A stretch of 64,000 nucleotides of DNA from CAYOSU01 sp964406735 (GCA_964406735.1 CAYOSU010000001.1:245253-309252), one strand, 5' to 3'. Positions 32,417 to 40,579 are shown, counted from the stretch's first letter. Numbers and translations: made by a program. Notes: generated from the letters alone by a model not told the origin.

Positions 32417-33129
32417 AACGTTTGAAGTACGACTTCCATATCCACACGGTGCTTTCCCCGTGCGGAGATTGCGATTCCACGCCCAATAACGTCGTAAATA
32501 TGGCGATGATAAAGGGGCTTGACGCAATAGCTATAACCGATCATAACACCGTCAGAAACGCACGGGCGTGCATGAAGGTCGGAGAAAGCGTCGGCGTAAC
32601 GGTCGTGCCGGGAATGGAGCTTACGACGAGTGAGGACGTTCATATCGTCTGCCTGTTTCCAGATATCGAGAGCGCAGAGGCTTTCGGTGAAGAGGTTGCA
32701 AAGCGCAGGATGAAGGTCAAAAACAAGGAAGAGGTCTTCGGCGAGCAGATAATTATGAACGAGCTTGACGAGGAGATCGGAAGAGAAGAGGATCTTCTGA
32801 TACTGTCAACGGATATTGGCGTATACGACGTAAAAAGCCTTGTTGACGGCTATGGCGGTGTATGCTACCCGGCGCATATAGACAGAGAAAGCAACGGAAT
32901 ATTGCAGGTCTTGGGCGCGATAGACCCTCTTATGGGCTTTTATGCGGCAGAAGTTTCGAGGCGTGGAACTGATGAGGACGTTAAAAAGGCGGACGGACTG
33001 TTCGTTTTGAGGTCGTCCGATGCGCATAATATCGTAGATATTGCCGAGGGCGAAGATGCGAGCGAGATAGAGGTCGAGGAAAATACCCCGATGGCTATAT
33101 TGAATACAATTCGAAAAAAATGCGAATAG
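32413..33129 (+). CDS. PHP-domain phosphoesterase
   Basis: A 238-residue protein of the polymerase/histidinol phosphatase fold. Metal ligands are in DFHIHTVLSPCGDC (His-x-His), ITDHNTVRNA, VPGMELTTSEDVHIVCLF, CYPAHIDRE and LRSSDAHNI. It starts with GTG, 4 bases inside the preceding gene. PHP proteins of this type recur next to DRTGG and sensory hydrogenase genes in Clostridia and could hydrolyse a signalling nucleotide or phosphoester. The substrate is unknown. Confidence 0.87.
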   Translation: MKRLKYDFHIHTVLSPCGDCDSTPNNVVNMAMIKGLDAIAITDHNTVRNARACMKVGESVGVTVVPGMELTTSEDVHIVCLFPDIESAEAFGEEVAKRRMKVKNKEEVFGEQIIMNELDEEIGREEDLLILSTDIGVYDVKSLVDGYGGVCYPAHIDRESNGILQVLGAIDPLMGFYAAEVSRRGTDEDVKKADGLFVLRSSDAHNIVDIAEGEDASEIEVEENTPMAILNTIRKKCE

Positions 33130-33162
33130 GTGGAGTTTTGTCGATATTTCGAGCGATAATAC

Positions 33163-33191
33163 TTGCCAAGGTTCGCATTTTTAAGTATAAT
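33163..33191 (+). promoter_or_regulatory. Promoter of the hydC-hydA operon
   Basis: TTGCCA (33163-33168), exact 17-base spacer, TATAAT (33186-33191). Confidence 0.8.
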
Positions 33192-33193
33192 TA

Positions 33194-33211
33194 TTGTGAT
33201 TATATTAACGT
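33194..33211. promoter_or_regulatory. Rex-like operator just downstream of the hyd promoter
   Basis: TTGTGA-6-TAACGT approximates the redox repressor Rex consensus TTGTTA-6-TAACAA (9 of 12 positions). It sits over the transcription start, as expected for NADH/NAD+ control of hydrogenase genes. The rex gene is not in the window. Confidence 0.45.
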
Positions 33212-33248
33212 GGGCAGTGTCGGCTTTTCCGAATACGCAACACTGCTC
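33212..33248 (+). ncRNA. Structured 5' leader of the hyd operon
   Basis: A 9-bp stem (GGGCAGTGT 33212-33220 with ACACTGCTC 33240-33248, one wobble) encloses a CGG/CCG stem with a CTTTT loop and an 8-base bulge. ATATTAACGT is repeated on each side (33202-33211 and 33249-33258). No T-run follows, so it is not a terminator. Confidence 0.45.
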
Positions 33249-33271
33249 ATATTAACGTTTGGAGGATAGTT

Positions 33272-33772
33272 ATGAGTAAGTTTACCACCGTTCCCTATAG
33301 GGGAACGCCCGAACAGGAAAGTGCGTTAAGAGAAGTGATAGCAAAGCTCAAAGGCGAGCCGGGCTCGCTGATGCCCATTTTGCAGCACGCACAGTCTATC
33401 TTCGGATATTTACCCGAGGAAGCTATGCAGATCATTTCCGACGAAACTGGACACGCAATGTCAGAGATCTACGGCGTTGCAACGTTCTACTCTCAGTTCG
33501 CTCTTTCACCCAAGGGTAAGTATGAGATATCCATTTGCCTCGGTACGGCTTGTTACGTCAAGGGCTCGCAGGAAGTTTTCGACGCTTTTTCAAAGGCGCT
33601 CGGAATAAACGGCGGCGAATGCACGCCTGATGCGAAGTTCTCTTTGACGGCTACCCGTTGTATCGGATGCTGCGGTCTTGCGCCGGTCGGCACGGTCAAC
33701 GACGAGGTATACGGAAAGATGACGGCAAAAGACGTACCTGCCATCATGGCTAAGTACAACGCAATGGAGTAA
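33272..33772 (+). CDS. hydC: NADH-dependent [FeFe] hydrogenase subunit HydC (NuoE-like)
   Basis: A 166-residue NuoE/24-kDa-like subunit with a thioredoxin-fold [2Fe-2S] domain. Family features are LMPILQHAQSIFGYLPEEAMQIISDE and GVATFYSQF, followed by the ligand set ICLGTACYVKGS and CIGCCGLAPV. It passes electrons between the FMN subunit HydB and HydA. GGAGG at 33262-33266 precedes the ATG. First gene of the catalytic operon. Confidence 0.93.
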   Translation: MSKFTTVPYRGTPEQESALREVIAKLKGEPGSLMPILQHAQSIFGYLPEEAMQIISDETGHAMSEIYGVATFYSQFALSPKGKYEISICLGTACYVKGSQEVFDAFSKALGINGGECTPDAKFSLTATRCIGCCGLAPVGTVNDEVYGKMTAKDVPAIMAKYNAME

Positions 33773-33778
33773 AAAATA

Positions 33779-34330
33779 TTGCGTGAGTTATCGCTTAATA
33801 TCCTCGATATAGCGCAAAATTCCGTAGTTGCCGACGCTAAAACGGTTACGATAACTGTTGCGGCAGATACTGCAAACGACAGCTTGGTCATCTCAATAGC
33901 GGACGACGGCAAGGGAATGAGTGAAGCGATGCTGAAAAGCGTAGTAGATCCGTTCACGACGACTCGCACGACGAGAAAGGTCGGTATGGGGATACCGCTT
34001 TTCAAGGAAAGCGCAGAGGTAACGGGCGGCTCGTTCGAGATAAAGTCCACCTTGGGCGTTGGAACGACGACGACTGCGATGTATGTGCTTTCGAGCATAG
34101 ACCGTATGCCGATAGGGGACTTAGCAGGGACGATGCAATCGCTGTTTACCGTAAACAACGACATAAACTTCGTCTTAAAGGTCAGAAACGGCGACGAGGA
34201 ATACGAGTTCTCGACGGACGACGCAAAGAGGATATTAGAGGTCAATAGTCTTGAAGATCCCGACGTTTCGGTAGCAATTTACGGAATGTTGGATGAAAAC
34301 ATCAAAGAATTGTTAAAAGGAGTAGTATGA
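33779..34330 (+). CDS. GHKL ATPase-domain protein inside the hyd operon
   Basis: A 183-residue protein with TTG start, six bases after hydC and with GGAGT upstream. The ATPase fold shows LSLNILDIAQNSVVADAK (N-box), IADDGKGMSEAMLKSVVDPFTTTRTTRKVGMGIPLFKESAEVTGGSFEIKS (G1/F/G2 boxes). A C-terminal extension of about 60 residues follows. No His phosphotransfer domain is present. Such a gene between NuoE- and NuoF-like subunits is known in clostridial hydrogenase operons, with no settled function. It overlaps the ferredoxin gene by 4 bases. Confidence 0.85.
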   Translation: MRELSLNILDIAQNSVVADAKTVTITVAADTANDSLVISIADDGKGMSEAMLKSVVDPFTTTRTTRKVGMGIPLFKESAEVTGGSFEIKSTLGVGTTTTAMYVLSSIDRMPIGDLAGTMQSLFTVNNDINFVLKVRNGDEEYEFSTDDAKRILEVNSLEDPDVSVAIYGMLDENIKELLKGVV

Positions 34331-34692
34331 AGAGTATAGCTGAATTGAACGCATTGCGCGACAAAATGAAAAACGTTTCAAACGCAAGAACGGCGGCTGA
34401 AGATTACAACGTAAGAGTAGTAGTCGGAATGGCTACCTGCGGAATTGCCGCCGGTGCTAGACCCGTTTTGAATAAGTTCGTCGAGGAAGTTGCAAACAGA
34501 CACCTTGACAACGTAAAGGTAGTACAGACAGGCTGCATCGGAATGTGCAGACTCGAGCCTATTGTAGAGGTATTCGTTCCCGGTCAGGAGAAGGTAACCT
34601 ACGTAAAGGTTCACGAGGATATGGTCTCCAAGATCATCACCGAGCATATCGTAAACGGCAACGTCGTTACGGAGTATACAGTAAAGGAATAA
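34327..34692 (+). CDS. [2Fe-2S] thioredoxin-like ferredoxin
   Basis: A 121-residue protein with a [2Fe-2S] thioredoxin-like domain. The ligands are likely in GMATCGIAAGARPV and VQTGCIGMCRLEPIVEV (three clear cysteines; the usual fourth, in the first loop, appears replaced by Ile or Ala). It shares this fold with HydC and the HydB N-terminus and may be an extra electron carrier subunit of the complex. It starts within the last codons of the preceding ATPase gene. Confidence 0.8.
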   Translation: MKSIAELNALRDKMKNVSNARTAAEDYNVRVVVGMATCGIAAGARPVLNKFVEEVANRHLDNVKVVQTGCIGMCRLEPIVEVFVPGQEKVTYVKVHEDMVSKIITEHIVNGNVVTEYTVKE

Positions 34693-34704
34693 GGAGAGCA
34701 TTCG

Positions 34705-36498
34705 ATGTACAGATCAACAATATTGGTATGCGGAGGTACCGGCTGCACGTCCGGACACTCACAGGAGATCTTCAATGCGTTTGAAGAAGAATTGAAGGTT
34801 CAGAACCTTGAAAGCGAAGTAAAATGCGTTATGACCGGATGCTTCGGTCTTTGCGCTTTGGGTCCCGTCGTAATCGTATATCCCGAGGGAGCGTTCTATA
34901 GCCACGTTCAGGTAGAGGATGCAAAAGAGATCATCGACGAGCACATTTTGAAAGGCCGTATCGTAAAGAGACTTCTTTACAAAGAGACTCTTATCGAGAA
35001 CAGCGGCAACATAAGGTCGTTGAACGATACCAACTTTTACAAAAAGCAAACGAGAGTTGCGTTGAGAAACTGCGGTGTCATCAACCCTGAAAACATTGAC
35101 GAATATATCGGCAGAGACGGCTATCAGGCAATCGCAAAGGTTCTCACTGAAATGACCCCCGACGACGTCATCAAGACGATGCTCGATTCAGGTCTCAGAG
35201 GCAGAGGCGGCGCAGGCTTCCCGACGGGAAGAAAGTGGAGCTTTGCCAAGATGGCAGTCGGCGACGAGAAATATGTAGCCTGCAACGCAGACGAGGGCGA
35301 CCCCGGTGCGTTCATGGATAGATCCGTTCTCGAGGGCGATCCGCACTGCGTAGTAGAGGCAATGGAGATCGCGGGATACGCTATCGGCGCTCACAAGGGC
35401 TTCGTATACATAAGAGCAGAATATCCTATCGCCGTAAAGAGATTGCAGATCGCTATCGATCAGGCAAAGGAATACGGACTTTTGGGTAAAAACATCCTCG
35501 GTACGGGCTTTGATTTCGATCTTGAAATAAGGCTTGGTGCAGGCGCATTCGTCTGCGGCGAAGAGACCGCACTCATGAACTCCATCGAGGGTAAGCGCGG
35601 CGAGCCGAGAAACCGTCCTCCGTTCCCTGCAAACAAGGGATTGTTCGGAAAGCCGACGGTACTTAACAACGTAGAGACCTACGCTAACATTCCTCAGATA
35701 ATTTTGAAGGGCGCAGATTGGTTCTCCTCCATGGGAACTGAACGCTCCAAGGGTACGAAGGTATTCGCACTCGGCGGCAAGGTAGTCAACACCGGTCTTG
35801 TAGAGATCCCGATGGGCACGACGCTCAGAGAGGTAGTAGAAGACATCGGCGGCGGCTGCCCCAACGGAAAGAAGTTCAAGGCTGCTCAGACGGGCGGACC
35901 TTCCGGCGGATGCATTCCTCCCCAGTACCTCGACATTCCTATCGACTACGATAACCTTATCGAGATCGGCTCAATGATGGGCTCGGGCGGAATGATCGTC
36001 ATGGACGAAGACAACTGTATGGTCGACATCGCAAAGTTCTTCCTCGAATTTACGGTAGACGAGTCGTGCGGAAAGTGCACGCCTTGCCGTGTAGGAACGA
36101 AGAGACTTTTGGAGATGCTTACCAAGGTAACCAAGGGACAGGCTACGCTCGAGGACCTCGACAAGATGGAAGAGCTTTGCCACTACATCAAAGAGAACTC
36201 CCTCTGCGGTCTCGGACAGACAGCCCCCAACCCCGTTCTTTCCACTATGAGATACTTCAAAGACGAATACATCGCTCACGTCGTCGACAAGAAGTGCCCT
36301 GCACACGTATGCAAAGACTTGCTCTCGTTCGAGATCGACCCGACGAAGTGCCGTGGTTGCTCGCTCTGCGCAAGGAACTGCCCTGCAGGCGCTATCACGG
36401 GCGTCATCAAGAGCCCGTACACAATCGACCAGACGAAGTGCGTAAAGTGCGGCGCATGTATCTCGAAGTGCAACTTCGGTGCGATCGAAAAGAAATAG
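34705..36498 (+). CDS. hydB: NADH-dependent [FeFe] hydrogenase subunit HydB (NuoF-like)
   Basis: A 597-residue flavoprotein subunit. Residues 1-115 are a [2Fe-2S] thioredoxin-like domain (CGGTGCTSGHS and CVMTGCFGLCALGPVV). The NuoF-like core holds FMN and NADH sites (GLRGRGGAGFPTGRKWSF near residue 168 and the ACNADEGDPGAFMDR region). ESCGKCTPCRVGTKRLLEML is the [4Fe-4S] site. Two ferredoxin-type clusters end the protein (CRGCSLCARNCPAGAI and CVKCGACISKCNFGAI). This layout is that of the bifurcating HydABC family, which couples NADH and ferredoxin oxidation to H2 production. Confidence 0.96.
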   Translation: MYRSTILVCGGTGCTSGHSQEIFNAFEEELKVQNLESEVKCVMTGCFGLCALGPVVIVYPEGAFYSHVQVEDAKEIIDEHILKGRIVKRLLYKETLIENSGNIRSLNDTNFYKKQTRVALRNCGVINPENIDEYIGRDGYQAIAKVLTEMTPDDVIKTMLDSGLRGRGGAGFPTGRKWSFAKMAVGDEKYVACNADEGDPGAFMDRSVLEGDPHCVVEAMEIAGYAIGAHKGFVYIRAEYPIAVKRLQIAIDQAKEYGLLGKNILGTGFDFDLEIRLGAGAFVCGEETALMNSIEGKRGEPRNRPPFPANKGLFGKPTVLNNVETYANIPQIILKGADWFSSMGTERSKGTKVFALGGKVVNTGLVEIPMGTTLREVVEDIGGGCPNGKKFKAAQTGGPSGGCIPPQYLDIPIDYDNLIEIGSMMGSGGMIVMDEDNCMVDIAKFFLEFTVDESCGKCTPCRVGTKRLLEMLTKVTKGQATLEDLDKMEELCHYIKENSLCGLGQTAPNPVLSTMRYFKDEYIAHVVDKKCPAHVCKDLLSFEIDPTKCRGCSLCARNCPAGAITGVIKSPYTIDQTKCVKCGACISKCNFGAIEKK

Positions 36499-36510
36499 GA
36501 GGAATGAACA

Positions 36511-38253
36511 ATGTCAGAAAATTTGGTTAACGTAAAAATAAACGGAATTCCCGTAGCCGTTCCTGCAGGATCCACCGTTCTTGACGCTGCTAAGAAGGCA
36601 GGAATCAGAATTCCCACGCTTTGTTACCTCCGCGGCTTGAACGAGATCGGCGCATGCAGAGTTTGCCTTGTAGAGGTAAAAGGCGCAAGATCGCTCGTAG
36701 CTTCCTGCGTATATCCCGTAAACGAGGGTATGGAAGTTACAACGAATTCGGCAAAGGTCATCGAGTCGAGAAAGAAGACTCTCGAGCTTTTGATGTCCGA
36801 TCACAACGAAAACTGCCCGTCCTGCGTAAGAGCAGGCAACTGCGAGCTTCAGGAGCTTTGTAAGGAATACGGCGTAGATCAGGAAGCGTTCGCAGGTGTA
36901 AAGCACGACGGCTTGGTTGACGAATCTTCCGAATATCTCGTAAGAGACAACAGCAAGTGCATTCTTTGCCGTCGTTGCGTAGCGGCGTGCAAGAACCAGC
37001 ACGTAGAAGTTATCGGCGCTATCAAGCGTGGATTTAACACTCATATCGGCTGCAATTTCGACAACGACTTGGCAGACGTAGACTGTGCGGCTTGCGGCCA
37101 GTGCATCAACGTATGCCCGACGGGTGCGTTGAAAGAGAAAGACTCCATCGACGACGTCATCAAGGCGCTCAACGATCCCACAAAGCACGTCATCGTAGCT
37201 ACCGCTCCTTCCGTAAGAGTAGCCCTCGGCGAAGAATTCGGTCTTCCCATCGGCACGAACTGCGAGGGCAAGATGGTTGCGGCTCTCAGAAGAGTAGGCT
37301 TCAAGAAAGTCTTCGACGTAGACTTCACGGCAGACCTCACGATAATGGAAGAAGCAACCGAGTTCCTCGGCAGAGTAAACAACGGCGGCGTACTCCCGAT
37401 GATCACCTCCTGCTCGCCGGGATGGGTAAGATTCATCGAGTACCACTATCCCGAGCTTTTGCCTCACGTATCCTCGTGCAAGAGCCCTCAGCAGATGTTC
37501 GGCGCAGTCATCAAGACGTACTACGCAGAAAAGAACGGACTCAACCCCGAAGACATCGTGCTCGTATCTTCGATGCCCTGCACGGCTAAGAAGTTCGAGA
37601 TCGGAAGAGATGATCAGAACGAGAACGGTGTTCCCGACGTTGACATCGTTATCACGACGAGAGAGACCGCAAGACTTATCAAGCGTTTCGGCGTAGATTT
37701 CAACAATCTCCCCGACGAGGAGTTCGACAATCCTTTGGGTGTCGGCTCTGGCGCAGGACTTATCTTCGGCGCATCGGGCGGCGTTATGGAAGCAGCGCTC
37801 AGAACGGCAGTAGAGACCCTTTCGGGCAAAGAGCTTGAAAACCTCGACTTCGAAGAGGTAAGAGGCATGACGGGTATCAAGGAAGCTACTTATGAGGTCA
37901 ACGGACTTAAGCTCAACGTAGCCGTAGCAAGCGGACTTGACAATGCTGCAAAGCTTTGCGAGGAGATCAAGAACGGCACGAGCAAGTACCACTTCATCGA
38001 GATCATGTGCTGCCCTGGCGGATGCATCAACGGCGGCGGACAGCCTATCGTTCCTGCTGACGTTCGCAACTTCGTGGATTACAGAGCACTCCGTGCGAAA
38101 GCTATCTACGACACCGATAAGGGCATGAAGCTTAGAAAGTCTCACGAGAATCCCTATATCAAACAGCTTTACGCTGAGTACTTCGGAGAACCCAACAGCC
38201 ACAAGGCTCACGAGATACTCCACACGACTTACGTAAACAGAAAGAATAAATAA
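36511..38253 (+). CDS. hydA: [FeFe] hydrogenase catalytic subunit HydA
   Basis: A 580-residue catalytic subunit. The N-terminal [2Fe-2S] domain uses Cys38, Cys49, Cys52 and Cys66. The His-Cys cluster uses His98, Cys102, Cys105 and Cys111. Two [4Fe-4S] motifs are at 150-160 and 192-202. H-cluster motifs are TSCSPGW (Cys301), MPCTAKKFE (Cys357) and EIMCCPGGCINGGG (Cys501, Cys505). The first motif has Ser where many enzymes have a second Cys. A short C-terminal small-subunit-like tail follows. It is the last gene of the operon and probably makes H2 from NADH plus reduced ferredoxin. Confidence 0.96.
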   Translation: MSENLVNVKINGIPVAVPAGSTVLDAAKKAGIRIPTLCYLRGLNEIGACRVCLVEVKGARSLVASCVYPVNEGMEVTTNSAKVIESRKKTLELLMSDHNENCPSCVRAGNCELQELCKEYGVDQEAFAGVKHDGLVDESSEYLVRDNSKCILCRRCVAACKNQHVEVIGAIKRGFNTHIGCNFDNDLADVDCAACGQCINVCPTGALKEKDSIDDVIKALNDPTKHVIVATAPSVRVALGEEFGLPIGTNCEGKMVAALRRVGFKKVFDVDFTADLTIMEEATEFLGRVNNGGVLPMITSCSPGWVRFIEYHYPELLPHVSSCKSPQQMFGAVIKTYYAEKNGLNPEDIVLVSSMPCTAKKFEIGRDDQNENGVPDVDIVITTRETARLIKRFGVDFNNLPDEEFDNPLGVGSGAGLIFGASGGVMEAALRTAVETLSGKELENLDFEEVRGMTGIKEATYEVNGLKLNVAVASGLDNAAKLCEEIKNGTSKYHFIEIMCCPGGCINGGGQPIVPADVRNFVDYRALRAKAIYDTDKGMKLRKSHENPYIKQLYAEYFGEPNSHKAHEILHTTYVNRKNK

Positions 38254-38269
38254 GTGAAAGCTTAAAATA

Positions 38270-38302
38270 AAAGCGGGCAAGATAACTTGTCCGCTTTTTT
38301 TT
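38270..38302 (+). terminator. Intrinsic terminator of the hyd operon
   Basis: AAAGCGGGCAAG / CTTGTCCGCTTT, a 12-bp stem with one mismatch and an ATAA loop, with a T-run. Confidence 0.9.
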
Positions 38303-38334
38303 GTAGTTTTTATGACTACAATGCATTTTTGGTA

Positions 38335-38363
38335 TTGACAAGGCTTTTTCGCCGTGCTAAAAT
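38335..38363 (+). promoter_or_regulatory. Promoter of the dehydrogenase-VOC gene
   Basis: TTGACA (38335-38340), exact 17-base spacer, TAAAAT (38358-38363). Confidence 0.8.
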
Positions 38364-38379
38364 TATTACGATAAGTTGT

Positions 38380-38436
38380 TGAGAAATACGAATAAGCGGA
38401 ACGCGCTTCCGTTTTGTCGGTATTTCTCATTTTTTA
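38380..38436 (+). promoter_or_regulatory. Leader with intrinsic terminator ahead of the dehydrogenase-VOC gene
   Basis: TGAGAAATAC (38380-38389) pairs perfectly with GTATTTCTCA (38420-38429), with an inner CGGAA/TTCCG hairpin, followed by TTTTTTATT. It lies about 10 bases after the expected transcription start and 23 bases before the start codon, so readthrough must be controlled. Confidence 0.65.
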
Positions 38437-38458
38437 TTCTGTATAAGGAGAAATGAAA

Positions 38459-40579
38459 ATGAAAAGAAAAAAATTGACAGTCGGCGTAATAGGCTCGGGC
38501 TCTATAAGCGACATCTACTTAGATAATATGACCAAACGCTTCGATGTGTTGGAAGTCAAGGCTGTAGCCTCTCTTCACATCGAGAATGCGAGGAAAAAAG
38601 CTGAAAAATACAGGCTTTCGGCGTGTACCGTAGACGAACTTCTGAATGATAAGGATGTCGATATAATAGTCGTTTTGACTCCCGTAGAGTCCCATTACGA
38701 GCTGATAAAAGAAGCGCTTTTGCACGGTAAGCACGTATATACGGAAAAAATTATGACCGATAGCGTCGAAAAGTCCGAGGAGCTTGTCAGGCTTGCCGAT
38801 GAAAAGGGCTTGTACCTGACTAGCGCCCCCGACACCTTTTTCAGTGCGACCCTTCAGACTGCACGTGAGGCGATAGACGACGGACTTATCGGCACGGTCC
38901 ACTCGTTCACGATGTCTGCGACGAGAAATAATAATATATTGCTGTCGGTATTCGCATTTTTGAGGCAAAAGGGCGGCGACATAGTCAACGACTACGGCGT
39001 ATATTACTTAACTGCGCTTGCGAGCATACTCGGTGGCGTCAAAAGGGTCGGCGGCGTAGCGAGAGCGCCCTACAAGGAGCATAAAAATATCATGCCACAA
39101 AGCCCCGACTTTGGCAAGATGATGTCAACGCCAAACGTCAGCCGCGCTTCTGCGATAATTGTAATGGAAAACGGCGCAACGGGAACGTTCCACTTAGATG
39201 CTGACAGTGTCTTTACTAGCGACCAGTTCTTTGCGATATACGGCTCCAACGGCATACTTTATATCGACGATCCCAACAACTTCGACGGCAAAATATCCTA
39301 TCAGCCCAACGATCTCGACCCGAGGCAAAAGTGCGAGCGCACGACGCTTTGGCAGTACTCTCGCTACAAAGAAAATTCCCGTGGCGTAGGCGTTGCCGAT
39401 ATGGCTGATGCGATATTAAGCGGAAGACCTGCACGAGCGAGCAAGGAGATGGCACTTCACGTTCAGGAAGTGCTCGATGCGATATTGCGTGGCGGCGAGA
39501 ACGGCGAATTTTGCGATATAGCGACACGCATCACTCGCCCCGAGCCTCTCGAGCGAAAGGATGTTGGCATCACGAATATCGGTCATACCGCCTTCAACGT
39601 CAAGAATATGGATGAAATGCTGAGGTTCTATTGCGACGTTTTGGGTATGGAAGTGCAGTTCAAGCTAACAATGGGCGACTTGATGGAGAACGTCAAAGCG
39701 ACTTCCCCCGAAATGATACCCGACGACGAGGAGTCTAAGAAGAAGGTCGCCGCAATGCATAATATCCCGTGGCTGATCTACCTCAAATTTGCCGACAGAC
39801 AGTTCATAGAGCTTTTCTACGACATCGGCGCTTTGAGCGGCAAGCCGAGAGAGGAAATAAAGGACAGAGAGGGACTTTTCGGTTATAGAAAGCTGAATTT
39901 CGAGGTCGATAATATCGAAGAAGCCAAGGCAAAACTAGTGGAAAAAGGCGTAACGCTTATCGAGGATATCCATCAAACTCTCGAGGGTGCAAAGGAGCTT
40001 CGCGTCAAAGACCCCGACGGCAACGACGTTATGCTCATGGAATACGGAAAGGAGAAGCCTGCATTCGTACCGGGAAAGGACGATACGGGAAGAACCTTCA
40101 ACGGCGTTTTGAGATACACCTCGCAGGTAGCGTACACCGTCAAGGACGACTATAATATGCCGTCGTTTTATACCAAGGGATTGGGACTTAAAAAGGTCAA
40201 CGAGTTCACGTTTGCGGACTTAGCGAAAGCTGTCGGCGGCGAGAACGGCGCAATGCTTGCAATGCTTGGAGGCAAGCCGTGGGTAGAGTATATCGAGGTC
40301 GCACCTCACCAATACATTGAGCTGTTCCACAACGTCGGAAGAACGCTTGAAGAAAAGCGTGATCTATCAAATAACTACGGTTACCAGCATATATGCCTTG
40401 AGGTAGAGGATATCCACAAGGCGTGGGACGCAGTCGTAGCGAACGGATTAACGCCCGACACGCAGATAAGCTACGGTGCAGATAACTCCTATCAGTTCTG
40501 GCTCGTAGACCCCGACGGCAACAGACTTGAGCTTATGGAATACTCCGACAAGGCATTCCAAATAAACGGTAAGGAGTAA
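38459..40579 (+). CDS. Gfo/Idh/MocA dehydrogenase fused to two VOC domains
   Basis: A 706-residue fusion. Residues about 1-350 are a Gfo/Idh/MocA oxidoreductase: VGVIGSGSISDIYLDNM is the NAD(P) site, LTPVESHYELIKEALLHGKHVYTEK holds the EK(P)-type motif, and a C-terminal dehydrogenase half follows. Residues about 365-530 are one vicinal-oxygen-chelate (glyoxalase-like) domain (IGHTAFNVKNMDEMLRFYCDVLG ... RVKDPDGNDVMLMEY). Residues about 555-698 are a second (YQHICLEVEDIHKAWDAV ... LVDPDGNRLELMEY). The start at 38459 is 8 bases after AAGGAG; an ATG at 38453 is too close to it. The natural substrate is unknown, most likely a sugar or inositol derivative. Confidence 0.85.
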   Translation: MKRKKLTVGVIGSGSISDIYLDNMTKRFDVLEVKAVASLHIENARKKAEKYRLSACTVDELLNDKDVDIIVVLTPVESHYELIKEALLHGKHVYTEKIMTDSVEKSEELVRLADEKGLYLTSAPDTFFSATLQTAREAIDDGLIGTVHSFTMSATRNNNILLSVFAFLRQKGGDIVNDYGVYYLTALASILGGVKRVGGVARAPYKEHKNIMPQSPDFGKMMSTPNVSRASAIIVMENGATGTFHLDADSVFTSDQFFAIYGSNGILYIDDPNNFDGKISYQPNDLDPRQKCERTTLWQYSRYKENSRGVGVADMADAILSGRPARASKEMALHVQEVLDAILRGGENGEFCDIATRITRPEPLERKDVGITNIGHTAFNVKNMDEMLRFYCDVLGMEVQFKLTMGDLMENVKATSPEMIPDDEESKKKVAAMHNIPWLIYLKFADRQFIELFYDIGALSGKPREEIKDREGLFGYRKLNFEVDNIEEAKAKLVEKGVTLIEDIHQTLEGAKELRVKDPDGNDVMLMEYGKEKPAFVPGKDDTGRTFNGVLRYTSQVAYTVKDDYNMPSFYTKGLGLKKVNEFTFADLAKAVGGENGAMLAMLGGKPWVEYIEVAPHQYIELFHNVGRTLEEKRDLSNNYGYQHICLEVEDIHKAWDAVVANGLTPDTQISYGADNSYQFWLVDPDGNRLELMEYSDKAFQINGKE

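Noticed and set aside
33163..33211. Possible preQ1, T-box or other known riboswitch before hydC
   Set aside because: No conserved blocks of a known class are seen; only a simple stem-loop is supported.
36514..38430. Long open frame on the minus strand opposite hydA (638 codons)
   Set aside because: It mirrors hydA codon by codon and exists because of hydA codon bias; its product has no recognisable domain and hydA is certain.
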